The position numbers were made by a program, and so were the translations under genes. A stretch of DNA of 64,000 nt from Ecdyonurus torrentis (Eukaryota > Arthropoda > Insecta > Ephemeroptera > Heptageniidae). This document shows positions 37,667 through 50,546 of the stretch, one piece after another; within the stretch, counting starts at the first letter, position 1, and each line of letters begins with the position of its first letter. The stretch spans positions 8,371,453 to 8,435,452 of the forward strand of contig OX439132.1 of NCBI GenBank assembly GCA_949318235.1, given 5' to 3'. The notes below the pieces were generated by a model that was not told the origin of the DNA, made no database searches, and saw only the letters and a list, made by a program, of their open reading frames with translations.

Positions 37667-40600
37667 CACTTCATATTTTAGTATCTGATCATCTAATCAC
37701 ATCACCTTGATCATCTGGTATTATTCTTGTTTTTAGGGAAAAAGAATGCAACATTTTACAATATGGTGCATCAACGATTAGAAAGAAGCAGAAATCCATT
37801 TAGTGATGCACTCTACATCACAGGACTTTGCTGTGATTCAAGAAATTCGAAGAACATTTTACTTGCTTTTGCTGGTATGTTGGAAGCTCATACATAATAA
37901 TCATGATGAGTACAAATTTTGTACCTTTGTTCTTTTTCATTAATTATGTTTTGTTCGTTACATTTTATCCCTCAGTGATGGACACGTTTGAGTTCTGGCT
38001 CAAAGATAACTACCACGTCCATCAGTGCTTGACAGAAGATGTTAAACTTGAGGCATGTGAACTTCTACCTTTGGTTGGCCATATCGAAATAATGAAACTT
38101 ATCATTAGAGTTTATGACCTTCAACAAGATCCTGAGTTAATACTGACATCAATCCACAAGCAGTTGAGCAAGAAAAAATACAAAGAGGTATGTATAAAAT
38201 TAATCTCAGATCATTATTATTTTCACTTTCTCGGCATTGATTAAAGGCGTAGAACACCTTGAACAAAAAACTTGCCTAATATCCCAACATATCCAAATAT
38301 CAACATTATTTTGGCTGGAGTCATTGATTTCTAATTTATTTTCCATTTACAAAATGTCAGTTGCGGGTTTACTACGTCACAGCTCGCCTGTTTCCGCGCG
38401 TGTGGACCAGGCGAGCTGTGACGTAGTAAACCCGCAACTGACATTTTGTAAATGGAAAATAAATTAGAAATCAATGACTCCGGCCAAAATAATGTTGATA
38501 TTTGGATATGTTGGGATATTAGGCAAGTTTTTTGTTCAAGGTGTTCTACGCCTTTAATCTTCAAGAAAAGGATAGAAATACCAGCAAGGTCCTTACTACA
38601 GTAGTAGTTCTATGGAGAGGTCGAGGTCACACGTAGCACAGAGTTTTAGTTATAATGTTTATATATCTGAGAGTTTTGGCATATTTTCATGATATTATCA
38701 ATTCATTTTATTCAATAAACACACATGGTGTACAACATATAACCTTAATTTCAAAGTAAGAATAGTAAATTACATACATACATTAAACATTAATCTTGAG
38801 CATATGCTGTTAGGCTAATGCTACGATTATCAATGAAAATGGAGCATATCGGTTTAGAGCATGGGGAATCACAGAGAAAGCTAAGAGTCCCATAATTTAA
38901 CATTACGCTTATGAGGAAAAACGTGCTATTTGCAATTTTTGAGAAAACTACTCCACCGATCGTGGAGAAATTTAAATGAGAAATACTAGACATACTTTTA
39001 CGTGTTTTAAGCCATATAAGCTTTTTAAGAATTTTTTAAACTGATAACCTCCATTACTTGAGAACATCACTGCATGAGTAGCATGATTACAAGACTATAT
39101 ACACACTACTCAGTGATGTGCTCAAGTAAATTTCTTCTTTAATTGGTAATGTCATTAAAATATGACAAAAGCTCTCATGGAACATCCATGATGACCTCTC
39201 CATGGAACATCTACTGTGGCAAGGTCCTTGCTGGCATTTATATCCTTTTCTTTATTATTAGTACAGTATAGTATTATGTACTGATTTATTTTTTAATGCA
39301 CCATAGCCTTTTATGTGTGTGTCCTTAATTGACCCATGGTTGAGACCTTTGTAGCAACAAGTTTATCATACAGCCAAACTTTTCTATTACTTTTACTTCC
39401 ATTTTATGTACTAAATTGATTTTACGTTTTGTTCTAGGCCTGTCAGATTGCCCACCTTGCAGGTCTCCACTCTTCCTTCAATGTTGAAGCATTTTTACTT
39501 CCTCTCATTCTGCAGGATCGTTTGTCTATTGCAGAACAGTTCTTGAAGGGCAGTCCTTATCACCAGACACAATTGTTAGCACTATTAGATGACTTGATGG
39601 GAAGACAAAATTTTACAGAAGAAATTGCTGCTTTAGCAAAGTTAGTTTGCATATTATAATTACTATAGTGCTCACAATCATTCAAATTGAGTGATTTCCT
39701 AAGCTAGTAATACTTATTTTAAAATGTGTATTTAAATATTGAATTTTTATAATTTCAGACATCTTGGTGTGGACAACATGAAGCAAGAAAAACTTCAGTT
39801 AAAACCAATGAAAAAGCTTGTGTCCCGTCTAATAAAAGATTTCAATATTCCGAGTGATTTATGTCCAAATTTCAACAAAAAACAAAGGGGAGGTGCTCTT
39901 CACTACCTGCTTTGTAAGAGATATGTAAACAAGACCATTGGTAATACATACTTTTATTATTTATTTATTTTATTATTATTATTATTTTTGTACTTTACTT
40001 TTTTTTTTTTTTTTTTTTTTCCCCTATTTTAAGAATTTAAAAAAATGTTACTTACAGAATGAACTGTGTTCTCTACTTTAGGTGAAGCAAGTTGGAGAGA
40101 GATGGTACATGAGGCAGTACAAAACAACTCGGACCTTCAGTTAGAACTCATCCAAAGTATTTTAAACTTTGGAAGTATTTCAGATTCTGTTTACTGGGCT
40201 CGTAGGTACCAGATACCATTAGAAGATCTACCTCCTGAGACCAGAATTCAGTTAGAAAAAGAAAGCAATGGGTAAAATTTGTTATTAAATATATAGTTTA
40301 TTTTTCAAATTGCACACTTTATTTATGTGCAAATAAAATAATATTTATAAAACTGAAAATACACCTCTGTTATCTAAGCTTAATTTCATTATTAAATTTG
40401 TTATGTGTTTCAGCGGCCCAGTGTATGGTTCCCATTATGAGAGAGATGAAGAGACTTATTCCTATGATTCAGGCTCAGATATGTACCTAAGTCTTTCTCT
40501 TCCACCCAGCAGTATTGTGATGGTTGATACTCCAAGAGCACTGCATGAATTTATGCACAGAGGACTAAAGGTAAGACTAGACCACTATCAAAAGAGCTTA

Positions 40601-40699
40601 ATAAATAAATAGAAATAATTTAGTACAAAAAATTCACGGCATGGAAATAATAGACTCAGTAGCAACAAAATGGAAATCTTCCCCACAGAAAGATTACCG

Positions 40700-40730
<31 letters not shown>

Positions 40731-43700
40731 CATTTATTTATTTTGTTATTTTTTTATACACACACAATATAATGTACTAATAGTACTTTATAAAACTGAA
40801 AATATCAGCCTTGCATAATACCCCTGCATTTACCGGTAATATAAATGGGTGGAAAGGCCCAAACTGTACAGACAGGCATATCATTACCCGTTACGCAGTG
40901 CATGGTTTCCATCATGTAATCTGTCAGATTAAATAAATGTGTATGTTATGTGGTGGCCTCTGTACTAGGTACCACTTACTTCACTGTCCGTCTCGGACTC
41001 TGCCATTAAGTCATTATGCAAAACTGTAGACGGGGTAGCAATGTATTTATGATAATAATGTTTCTAATAAATTTCATTATTATTATTTAGATGTTATGAT
41101 TTGGATATTATTATATGCTTATAAAATAATTAATTGGATAATTATTGAATGTTTAGATCATGGATATATAAACAGGATAGGAAGCTATTGTTGAAAAAAC
41201 GATCCCTTAATGATGTAATTCAAAATTTCGCCGCAAAAATGCAAAAATACAAAATTAAGTATAAAAGTGGCGCTGTAGTCTGTGTGTAAATTTTAAAATT
41301 CACACACAGACTACACAGCGCCACTTACATTTTACATGTTGATTGTTGCGGTGAAAATTTGAATAACATCAACAAGGGTTCGTTTTTAGTATAGGGCAAT
41401 AACACAGGAGCTCACGACCCTGGTTTAGATGTATGTTGTACACACATTGTGTTTAATAAATAAATAATAAATAGCACATTTAATATTTTTCTATTCGCAA
41501 AGTTTCGTCTTCTATGGGATGTTGTTTTACTATATCCTTTTATTTAAATTCATATAACTTTGAGGGAAAAAACATCATGGTTGAATAGAAATGTTTAAAA
41601 ATAAATACATATAAAAGAAAATAGTATAATGATTAGAGCACATTGAATTGAAAATTAATTAAACATCAAGATTCTCTAATATAAATTAGAGAATCTTTGC
41701 ATTTAATTATTTTTCCTTTCAATGAGATCTAATCGTTTTACTATTTTCTATTGTTTAAATTCAGTGATAATAATTTGACTTTTCATGTACAGTTTCAGAC
41801 AAATGAAAGGTAACCGTTTAAACTTGCTGCTTTTTTACCCGCCTCAAGTTTATGTGAAAACTGTATTATTATTACGTCATATTCACGTGCATCACGAGGT
41901 AAGTTTGGCTTGCTGGCTAAAGCAGCTCACCTGATAGATAACGCTATACCTGAGCACGCATCAAAACATGAGAATATAACACAACAATATTGTTACCACA
42001 TAAATTTTGAGGCGCGCAAAATAGCAATATGTTTAAATGGTTACCTTTCATTTTTCTGAAACTGTACATCGTAAAAAAAAAGAGAAAATTATATACACAG
42101 AGAGAACGTCTTGTTGGCTTGGATGCTGAATGGAAACCTTTCTTTGGTGGCAACCGTACAGAGCTGGCATTACTTCAGTGTGCTACAATGAGACATATTT
42201 TTCTTATTGATATTGTCTCATTGAAACCTCAAGTTGATCCAAGTCAGTGGCATGAGCTTGGAACCTTGTTCTTCTTCAATGACAACATTACAAAAATTGG
42301 TGAGTTGTGAATTTCAAATCAATCAATATACTAAAATGAAAGGAAGAACTAAGTTTTAATATTTAGCATGTTAAATTATAGCTATCAATAAAATATCTTA
42401 AATTAATTAATGTAAATAATAATTAATAATATGGGAACAGGAATTAACTGCAAGCTCTAGGCCGCAGTTTGTCTATTTTGCAGCTTAGAAGAACTTGCAT
42501 TCAATCCTTGTCCTTTTATTGTTACTATTAATTATAATTATAAGAACTTCCACATTTCTCTTTTTATTGAAAGTGTAACCAAACATTAACTCAACCTCTT
42601 ATTTTTAGGCTTTGGTTTGAAGACTGATTTGAAGGCAATTGAGAGCACCCTACCCCACATCGGAGGAAATTTGTCAGTGGATAAGGGGAATTATTTAGAT
42701 CTACAGTCGGTGTGGCAAAGATTAACTCATGAATTTTGTTTTGTCTTTCCATATCCAGGTAACAAACTAGTAAACAAACAAAACAAATACAAGATGTTAT
42801 TATTATCATGCCGTGTTTACAATAAGCTTTTTCTAATTGGAATTTTTAAGTGAGCTCCATAAAAATGCATGTTATTTGGATCAAATAATTAACAATACCA
42901 ATTAGAAAAATATTAATGTAAACACGCTTTATTATTATTATTATTTGTGCATGTGTGTGTGTGTGTGTGTTGTAGGAGATGACGAAAGAGGAAGTGGAGA
43001 AGGTCTGACCAACCTTGTATATCTGTGCCTTGGAAAATCTCTCAACAAAGATGACCAATTCTCAAACTGGGAGCGTAGACCTTTGAGAGAGAGCCAGAAA
43101 ATGTATGCAGGTTAGTGATGGATTGACATATATTTATACATTTTGAATAATTAAAAGTATTTGATTTTGATTTTCTTTTTTAAATCGTATGCAGCGATAA
43201 GGAATTTAATATAGTAGAAATGGTAATATTTATAAAGAATATTATCAGGCAGTCTGCACATATTTTCCTATCATTTTAAATTTCTATTGCAAAAGAGGAC
43301 TTGCAAAAGTAGGCTTACAGTGAGAAAATAAATAAATTCATTGCCCAACAACACTAGCACAGTGCTAGCAGACAACTTTGTGTTCCTGTCTTGATTACAC
43401 ATGCTTTGTTTTGGGGAACCAAAGCAGAAGTGTTTACTTGTGCTAGAATTTTTCCTTGGTATTTAAATTTATACTCTGAGCTCTTAAATTATTGTTGTCC
43501 TAACCATTGGAGTGCAAATATTTCTTTCTTCTAAATTATTTAAAATTCAGGGAAACAATATAGCCATTGTTAGTCATGATATCAGTTAACTTGTTTAAAA
43601 TTGATAAAGGTATAGGGCTTTGCCTTAATTTAAAAGGTAACCATATTGAAGTAGACCAATGGTTTAGTTAGCAGAATAAGGCTACAGTTTTAAGGCTCAG

Positions 43701-46700
43701 GAAACTACAGTAAAAATTTCTACATTGAGACAAAATTCTAACTCAAGTTATAGCTGCTTTCTTCCCTTTTAATTATTTTTATTTATTAAACACCAAGGTG
43801 TACATATACATATTTATTTACCTTGCACTCTATAAGTCTACAGTTTCTTCCCTTTTAAGTAAACATACTGTTAAATCAAGACAGGAAAACAAAATTGTCT
43901 ACTAGCACTTTCTTAAAGGCGTAGAACACCTTGAACAAAAAAGTTGTGTAATATCCTAACAAACCTGAAAATCAATGTTGATTTGGCCGAAGTCGTTGAT
44001 TTCTAATTTATTTTCCATTCACAAAATGCTACATGGCGGTCACTGACGTTACAGGGCGCTTGTTTTACGCGCGCGTAAACCGGGCAAGCTGTGACGTCTG
44101 TGACCGCCAGTAGCATCTTGTGAATGGAAAATAAATTAGAAATCAACGACTTCGGCCAAATCAACGTTGTTTTCAGGTTTGTTAGGATATTACACAGCTT
44201 TTTTTGTTTAAGGTGTTCTACGCCTTTAATACTGAGCTTTTTTTTTTTTTTTTTTTTTTTCCCTCTTTGTAAACTTAATTTTTTATGTCTTCCATTCAAA
44301 CTTGACAGTTTCCGTTCCTTAACTTTAATTGTATTTATGGTAGTTATTACAATCATACAAAAATTTAGTAGTAACCAATGCCCCCCCCCCCCCCCCCCTA
44401 TTAAGTTAAAAAATACATATTATATAGTTTTTATTTGTTATTTATTATTTTTTTGTTTACAGCTCTGGATGCATACTGCCTTCTAGAACTTTATTCTACT
44501 TTGGAAAGTGAGTGTGCCAATCAGAAGATTCCATTTCATGATATATGCAAATATACTTGGCACAAAAAGACACATCATAAACATGTAAGTTTTGTGGGTT
44601 GTGAGTTAAAATTTTATATGCCTTAAGGACAATATGTGTTAACAAATACAGGGTCCGTCACGAAAATCCGCACAAATTTGAAATTCAATTTGTCGCACAA
44701 CCGTCAGTGCTATCTCTTAACTGTTACGCTCACTAAACAGGTAATGTAATGCAGAATGAAGATATGACCAAGAAATACCGAAATTTTTAAGTTTAAGTAT
44801 TAAATTTTGTAAGCGAAAATTTATTGAAGAATTTCTCCGCGCTGAAGAGTCATTTGGATTTACACCCAGGGCGTGGAATCTAGAGCAAAACTAGGGTTCT
44901 AGCAACCCAAAGCACTTAACCAGGGTTGTTACCAAGCCATCTGAAATAATTGCGGGTGACTAAGACATTTTGGTAGAAAGTTGTATCACCCGAAAACAAA
45001 ATGAATTTCTGAAATTTGCCATTTTTGGCTTAAATTGAAAGGTAGATTTGTAACTTAAATATTTTTTACTACTGCATCAACACAACAGTGTCTATTGAAA
45101 TTTTTTGCATTAAATATTGTTAATGAGGTTTTATTCTGCAATTTAAGCCATTCTAGCTGACAATGGCTTTCACATCCACCCCTAATACAGCAGCGCAATG
45201 ATTGGGTCCTTCATTTGGGCCTTCCGAACGGTTTCAAGGGTCCTAAAGGCACATTTTCATGCATAATGTTTATGTTCAAAGGTATCTGACTCTGTGCCTA
45301 AGCCCCCAGTCTCAGAAAATTGTGAGTAAATCACGCTTACACAAAAAATGGGGAAACTAAAGAACTTTAAACTGTCGGTCGGCGTATTTTCAGCGCGGAG
45401 AAATTCTTCAATAAATTTTCGCTTACAAAATTTAATACTTAAACTTAAAAATTGCGGTATTTATTGGTCATATCTTCATTCTGTATTAAATTACCTGTTT
45501 AGTGAGCGTAACAGTTAAGAGATAGCACTGACGGTTGTGCGACAAATTGAATTTCAATTTTGTGCGGATTTTCGTGACGGACCCTGTATGAAGACTTTCT
45601 TTAATATATCCATATTCATATCAATACATGTGGTACAGTATTACAGGAGGACAATAGAATATAATTTTATTTCAAACCACCTGTTCAGTTTCCCAGGAAA
45701 AATCTGACTGAAAGGTATTTGTGCCTCTACAATGTATAGCATGATAAATTTGAAAGAAAAGGATAGGAGAAACCAGCAAAGGCAAAAGTAGTAAAAAGAG
45801 TCCCATAATTATTATTAGGCCTATTTTTATTTATTTGTTTATTATTTTTTATTTATTTATTATTATTATTTTTTTTTTATTTATTATTATTATTATTATT
45901 TTTTTTTTTAGCAAAGAGATAGTAAACACAGGAAAGCTTTCAGCTTTGTTATGCTCAAAAAGAAAATGGAGGGTGTACTGTGTATGCTTTTTTTCAGTCC
46001 TTAAAACACTATGTGTCGAAAGATATCTAATATGGTTATTATCCCTCTGCTAGCAAAATTTTCACCAAACTATGGACTTGGACTCTCTTCACTATAGTAA
46101 AGCCCTTGCTGGTTTCTCCAATCCTTTTCTTTTAAATTTATCTTACCGTTTACATACACATTATATAATTGGAGAGATTTGAAAGCAACTTGGTTAGGGA
46201 TTTCTTTTCTTTCTAATATGTGGATAATTTGTTTTCTGGAATAAACCTAAAAATGCAAAGTTATGAATTGTGTACCATTGTACTTAAAGAGTGTACACTT
46301 TGTTAGCTCAACCATATACTAAACATCAAACTGGCATCTCAATCCCGGGCTTAAAGTAGAAAAATTCTTTTACCTGTGCGCTTAATGCCCAAGAACTCAA
46401 GATAGCTCCATGTACATGGAGCAGTCTACTTCTTGTTATGACATGAAAGGTCAAAATTTTACATTCAGTTAAATCATAGATAAAAATAAAAAGCTTTATT
46501 GCCAGATACTACGCACTAGGTAACAAAGTGGGATTTTGTTGTACTGTTCTTTAAATATTATAGTATAATTCTTAAATAAATTACTACAAATTTTTTCTTG
46601 CATGAAGTATAAGTTTTATGGGATAGTTTTATTTATTTGTTTTACCACTATTGCACACGTACAATAATTGTAATATTTAGGTTTCTTATTTGATCTGTTT

Positions 46701-48311
46701 ATAATACACTGCTTCCATGAGCAAAGCTTGTGTCGAAGAGTTTGTTTAATTGCAAATCAAGATATAGAAAAGAAAAAATATAGGCCTATATATTTGAAAA
46801 GAAATTCAATATAAGGAAGGGGAAAAAAAAAAAAAAAAACGCGGTTAGGATCAATAATAAAGAAAAGGACCAGCAAGAGACTTACCTCAGTAGAAGTTCT
46901 ATGGAGAGGTCAAAGTTTTGTGTGGTACAGTGTTTTGTTATAAAAAAATGTTTATTTCATAACTGATGAAGTTTTTTTTTATAACAAAACAATGTGCCAG
47001 GCTAGACTTTGACCTTTCCATAGAATTTTCTACTGTTGTAACTGTTGTAAGGCCCTTGCTGATAATTCTATCCTTTTCTTTATTGTTGATTTGAAAAGAA
47101 ATTGAAAGAGAATTGAAGGTTGTCTTGTATGTTCCAGAAACACCAGCACCATGCTCCAAGTTCAGAGCCAGCCTTTTCAAGTGCCTCCTGCCAAGAAGTT
47201 TCTCAGCCACTCCCAGCCAGATGTGCAGGAATTGTGTGTGATACGATGGTCCAAGGTTTGGGCAAGAAATTGCGTCAGCTCGGAATTGACACATACATAC
47301 TTAGCTCAGGCACAGATCATAGCCATTGTGTGAGGATTGCAAATCGAGATAAGAGATTCATTGTTACTAGAGGCAGTACATATGCTCAGGTATAAAAATG
47401 TCTAAATAATTATCTATAATACCAATATTTGTGTTGTGTTTTATTACTTACAAAAAAAAAAAAAAAGAAATCCTAACAATATGCTATCTTTCATTATCTA
47501 GTACAAACTATTATTATTTTAAATATGTTACAGTTGAAAAATGAGGTACCAATCAATCATATATACCAAGTTCGCTCTGATGTACTTGAGGAACAGATTG
47601 AAGAAGTCCTAACTTTCTTCAATATCATTGTCAACCAAGATGACGTATTTACCAGATGCCAGGTTAGTATTTTTTTCTATTATAATGCTTTAGGTTGCTG
47701 CTAATATGGTTAATATAACTAGCACTTCATTCATTATGTAGCCTCTTTTCTCTCTCTCTCCCTCTCTCTTAATAACATAATTAGATTTAATGAGTAATGA
47801 CAAGCAGGAAAAATAGAAAACACCATGATGTGCCACCGTAAATTCCACCATTTCTAATTTTTTACCATGGTCATACACAATAGCAATAAACAATAGCAAG
47901 CAAAAGCATTATAAAAATCACAGTTCAACTTGCATATCTTAGCTACATTGGAGATTTTTGCCCTTTCTGAAATACTCAATTAATTTTGTTGGAGTTGTAA
48001 TTATTGTTATGTATATTATTAAGCAGTATGACTCCCTGTGTGTTTCATGTATTCAGAACTGCAACTGTGGAGATTTCTTTGAATTGAAAAGTAGAACACT
48101 GCGTGACATTGCACATCAAGTGAATCAAGGTGGACGAGGAATGAAGACAGATAGCGGTGCCCCTGTACAATTCTGGGGAGTTCCCACTCCTCTGCTCAAG
48201 CAACACAATTTCTTCCGTGTTTGTAACGAATGTGGCAAATGTTACTGGGATGGTTCACATATGGAACGTTTTCTAAACGGTAAATTTGGCCAAAAGGCTT
48301 TTAATAAATAA
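37497..48311 (+). CDS. EXD3: EXD3 / Mut-7 / Nibbler 3'-5' exoribonuclease
   Basis: Fourteen phase-consistent exons: 37497-37617, 37737-37874, 37976-38187, 39438-39640, 39759-39940, 40082-40271, 40414-40570, 42101-42299, 42609-42758, 42976-43110, 44463-44584, 47138-47389, 47534-47662, 48057-48311. Protein of 814 residues (human EXD3 about 876). Residues 1-390 are the helical N-terminal domain. The DEDDy exonuclease spans about 390-600 with D409 and E411 (GLDAEW), D474 (GLKTDLKA) and Y561/D565 (YAALDAYCLLEL). The Mut7-C domain spans about 630-814 with IVCDTMVQGLGKKLRQLG and a zinc ribbon C729/C732/C786/C789 ending CGKCYWDGSH. Family knowledge: Mut-7 acts in nematode RNAi and transposon silencing, and fly Nibbler trims miRNA and piRNA 3' ends in the cytoplasm. 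All catalytic residues are present. The ATG at 37497 is the best start; an upstream Met at 37443 is in frame. Introns carry families A, B, E and I. Confidence 0.95.
38245..38553. mobile_element. Family B TTAA MITE, copy 3
   Basis: 309 bp, TTAA at 38241-38244 and 38554-38557. More diverged outer arms than other copies (ATCAACATTATTTTGG). In EXD3 intron 3. Confidence 0.9.
38563..39253. mobile_element. Family A element, copy 3, split by a family E insertion
   Basis: Ends AAGAAAAGGATAGAAATACC and inverse. The internal sequence matches copy 2 but is interrupted at about 38705-39052 by a segment containing family E in reverse orientation. In EXD3 intron 3. Confidence 0.7.
38815..39055 (-). repeat. 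Dispersed repeat family E, copy 2
   Basis: Reverse complement matches 1960-2185 closely, through ACACGTAAAAGTATGTCTAG and GGTGGAGTAGTTTTCTCAAA. Class unknown. Confidence 0.75.
40571..42100. other. EXD3 intron 7 with three palindromes
   Basis: 41191-41389: arms with AGTGGCGCTGTAGTCTGTGT inverted around an AT centre. 41619-41756: ATTAGAGCACATTGAATTGA and inner GATTCTCTAATATAAATTAG hairpin, related to 48483-48675. 41784-42069: CATGTACAGTTTCAGACAAA and inverse, ending 31 bp before exon 8. The rest is AT-rich. Confidence 0.65.
43917..44225. mobile_element. Family B TTAA MITE, copy 4
   Basis: 309 bp with TTAA at 43913-43916 and 44226-44229. The frames crossing it on both strands are shadows of the MITE. 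In EXD3 intron 10. Confidence 0.9.
44649..45586. mobile_element. 938-bp non-autonomous mariner-type element (family I)
   Basis: Flanked by TA. Ends CAGGGTCCGTCACGAAAATC and inverse. Inverted repeats of about 200 bp (44649-44855 and 45380-45586), including AGTGCTATCTCTTAACTGTT and TGAAGAATTTCTCCGCGCTG. The 520-bp middle has no transposase. In EXD3 intron 11. Confidence 0.85.
45753..46132. mobile_element. Family A/G element
   Basis: Ends AAAGAAAAGGATAGGAGAAA and inverse TCCAATCCTTTTCTTT, with AAGCCCTTGCTGGTTT. The interior has TCAGTCCTTAAAACAC and the G-series order. In EXD3 intron 11. Confidence 0.6.
46859..47081. mobile_element. Family A element, copy 4
   Basis: AAGAAAAGGACCAGCAAGAG and inverse TTCTATCCTTTTCTT; arms AGTTCTATGGAGAGGTCAAA. 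Preceded by the GCGGTTAGGATCAATA motif also seen at 19622-19645. It ends 56 bp before EXD3 exon 12. Confidence 0.65.
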
Positions 48312-48410
48312 TACGTATTGTGTTAACTTGATACATATTTTCTTTTTGGGGGATTAAGTAAGAACAACTTTAGAATCTCTTAGTTTTTTTTATCTAGATG
48401 ATATTTTTTA

Positions 48411-48416
48411 AATAAA
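48411..48416 (+). terminator. Candidate EXD3 polyadenylation signal
   Basis: AATAAA lies 100 bp after the EXD3 stop. Another AATAAA-type sequence overlaps the stop codon itself at about 48303. Confidence 0.4.
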
Positions 48417-48482
48417 TTATTTAGTACATAATTTGAATACATATATATTATAATATATAGGAAAAAACCATCGCGGTTGGTA

Positions 48483-48675
48483 TTAATTACGTTTAAAAAA
48501 AAAAAATTAATAATAATTAGAAAATAGTTGGTAGAGATTAGAGCACGTTGAATTGAAAATTAATAAAACGCGAAAATTATAATTTTCGCGTTTTATTAAT
48601 TTTCAATTCAACGTGCTCTAATCTCTACCAACTATTTTCTAATTATTTTTTTTATTTTTTTTTAAACGTAATACA
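48483..48675. repeat. 190-bp near-perfect palindrome
   Basis: Arms with TAGAAAATAGTTGGTAGAGA and TTAGAGCACGTTGAATTGAA, centre GCGAAAATTATAATTTTCGC near 48580. Preceded by GGAAAAAACCATCGCGGTTG, a motif recurring at 19636, 41573 and 51396. Just downstream of EXD3. Confidence 0.85.
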
Positions 48676-49042
48676 TATATATTATGGTAAATATACATAA
48701 TAACCATTTTTATAGGCATTACTAACATTTTAATCTCTAATAATAAATGGAAAAGAAGATGCTGTAATAAACTTGTAAAACAATTTGAATTAGAACATTC
48801 AAAATCTTTGTAACTGCTTCTTTCGTTTTTTCCTAAACCTTTTCATAGTATTTACTGCCATACAGTATTATTGTTCATTTTAAAAATCATTATTTCCAAC
48901 ATTAATTTGTATTAACTTTTAAAATCCTATTTAGATCTTTAACATTTCAAATTATATTTAAAACATTTATTCATCATTATCTAGTATCTTTATTGCTTAG
49001 CATATATCTAAATAGTGTTAAGGAAATTAAACCATCATGTTC

Positions 49043-49510
49043 AGGTATGATAAATTTGAAGAAAGAGAAGAAGAAAGCCTTCCCATATGGAAGCCATTTG
49101 GAATTAAGGGCTTTACCATAATGAATAGAGTTCCATAATTTGGTGGTAATCTTGCTAGTATAGAGATAAAAAAAAAATGGATAGTTTCTGGCACTTGACT
49201 CCAAGAGAAATGAAATGTGTTATGCCTTCGTCAGTCCTTATACACTCTGAGACATGATGGCTATTGCTAGTGTTTCATGTTTTATCTAGGTAAGGTATGG
49301 GAGAGGAGGGGGAAAGAGGAGTGGAAGAATAATAATGATGTAGGAGTGGGGTAGAGTTTTTTTTTATTATTATTAGGCTATTATTATTATTATTTTTTTT
49401 TTTTTTTGTATTGAAAGCTATCTAATATACGTAATGTGTTAAAACTATGAGACTCAACTCTTCATGGTAAAGCCAAAGCTGGTTTGCTCCTATACTTTTC
49501 ATTCAAATTT
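49043..49510. mobile_element. Family A/G element, diverged
   Basis: Ends AAATTTGAAGAAAGAGAAGA and inverse CTTTTCATTCAAATTTGTC. Inside, CTCCAAGAGAAATGAAATGT and CCTTCGTCAGTCCTTATACA follow the G-series in reverse. Confidence 0.5.
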
Positions 49511-50249
49511 GTCCTATATCTAATTATGATTTAGATTATTTTTTATATGTATTCAAATTATGTAGTTATTTCTCAAAAAATTATTTAATTAAAAAAATAA
49601 ATAAGAGAAATCATAATGTAAATAAAATAACTTTAGGAAATATATGCTCATAAATATGAAAAATAAACCATTGGGGTTTAGGTATGAATTATAGTAGATT
49701 CACGTGGACTTATTTAGCTGTGACACATACTGCCTACTACTCAACTTAAGAAATAAGACATTTAATGGGCTCAGGCAGTTTATAGTAATATTGGTTGTTA
49801 CAACAACCATTGGTCTTTTAACATTCTATTAATAATTGGGGCAAATTTTGGGCTTGTTTCTTTGGATAACAATAAAAAAAACTTGATGCAACGTAATGCA
49901 ATGTCTTACAATAATATATATAGGCCCTATATGTATATATATTATCCACAACAAAATACCATGTGAATGTGTATGATGAAATGAATAGAAAAATCAGCAA
50001 GTGGATTACATGTATATCAGCAGAGTCACGGCATTGAAAAGTTCTAGTGTATTTTATATTTATGTACTAGGAAGATTTATCATCAAATTTGCAAATAATT
50101 TTGCTGTTTTTTCCTATTCTTATTTCTCTCTATATATATGATTCATTATTTGTTTAATTGGATATAGATAAAAGGATAATTAAAATATCATAATTTAATC
50201 AGTATTTTTAATTATAATCATTTATTTATCATAAAGCGCATTATATTAA

Positions 50250-50546
50250 AGGCATAGAACACCTTGAACAAAAAAGTTGTGTAATATCCTAACAAACCTG
50301 AAAATCAAAGTTTTTTTGGCCGAAGTCATTGATTTCTAATTTATTTTCCATTCACAAAATGCCAGCCTGGTCCAGCTCGCCTGGTCCACGCGCGCGTAAA
50401 CCGGGCGAGCTGTGACGTCAGTGACCGCCAGTGTCATTTTGTGAATGGAAAATAAATTAGAAATCAATGGCTTCGGCAAAATCAACGTTGATTTTCAGGT
50501 TTCTTAGGATACTACGCAACTTTTTTGTTCAAGGTGTTCTACGCCT
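50250..50546. mobile_element. Family B TTAA MITE, copy 5
   Basis: 297 bp with TTAA at 50246-50249 and 50547-50550. A short deletion lies in the left central arm. The only copy outside an annotated intron. Confidence 0.9.

Noticed and set aside
44003..44356. 117- and 120-residue frames on both strands
   Set aside because: They read through a family B MITE and homopolymer tracts; equivalent frames appear at every other family B copy.
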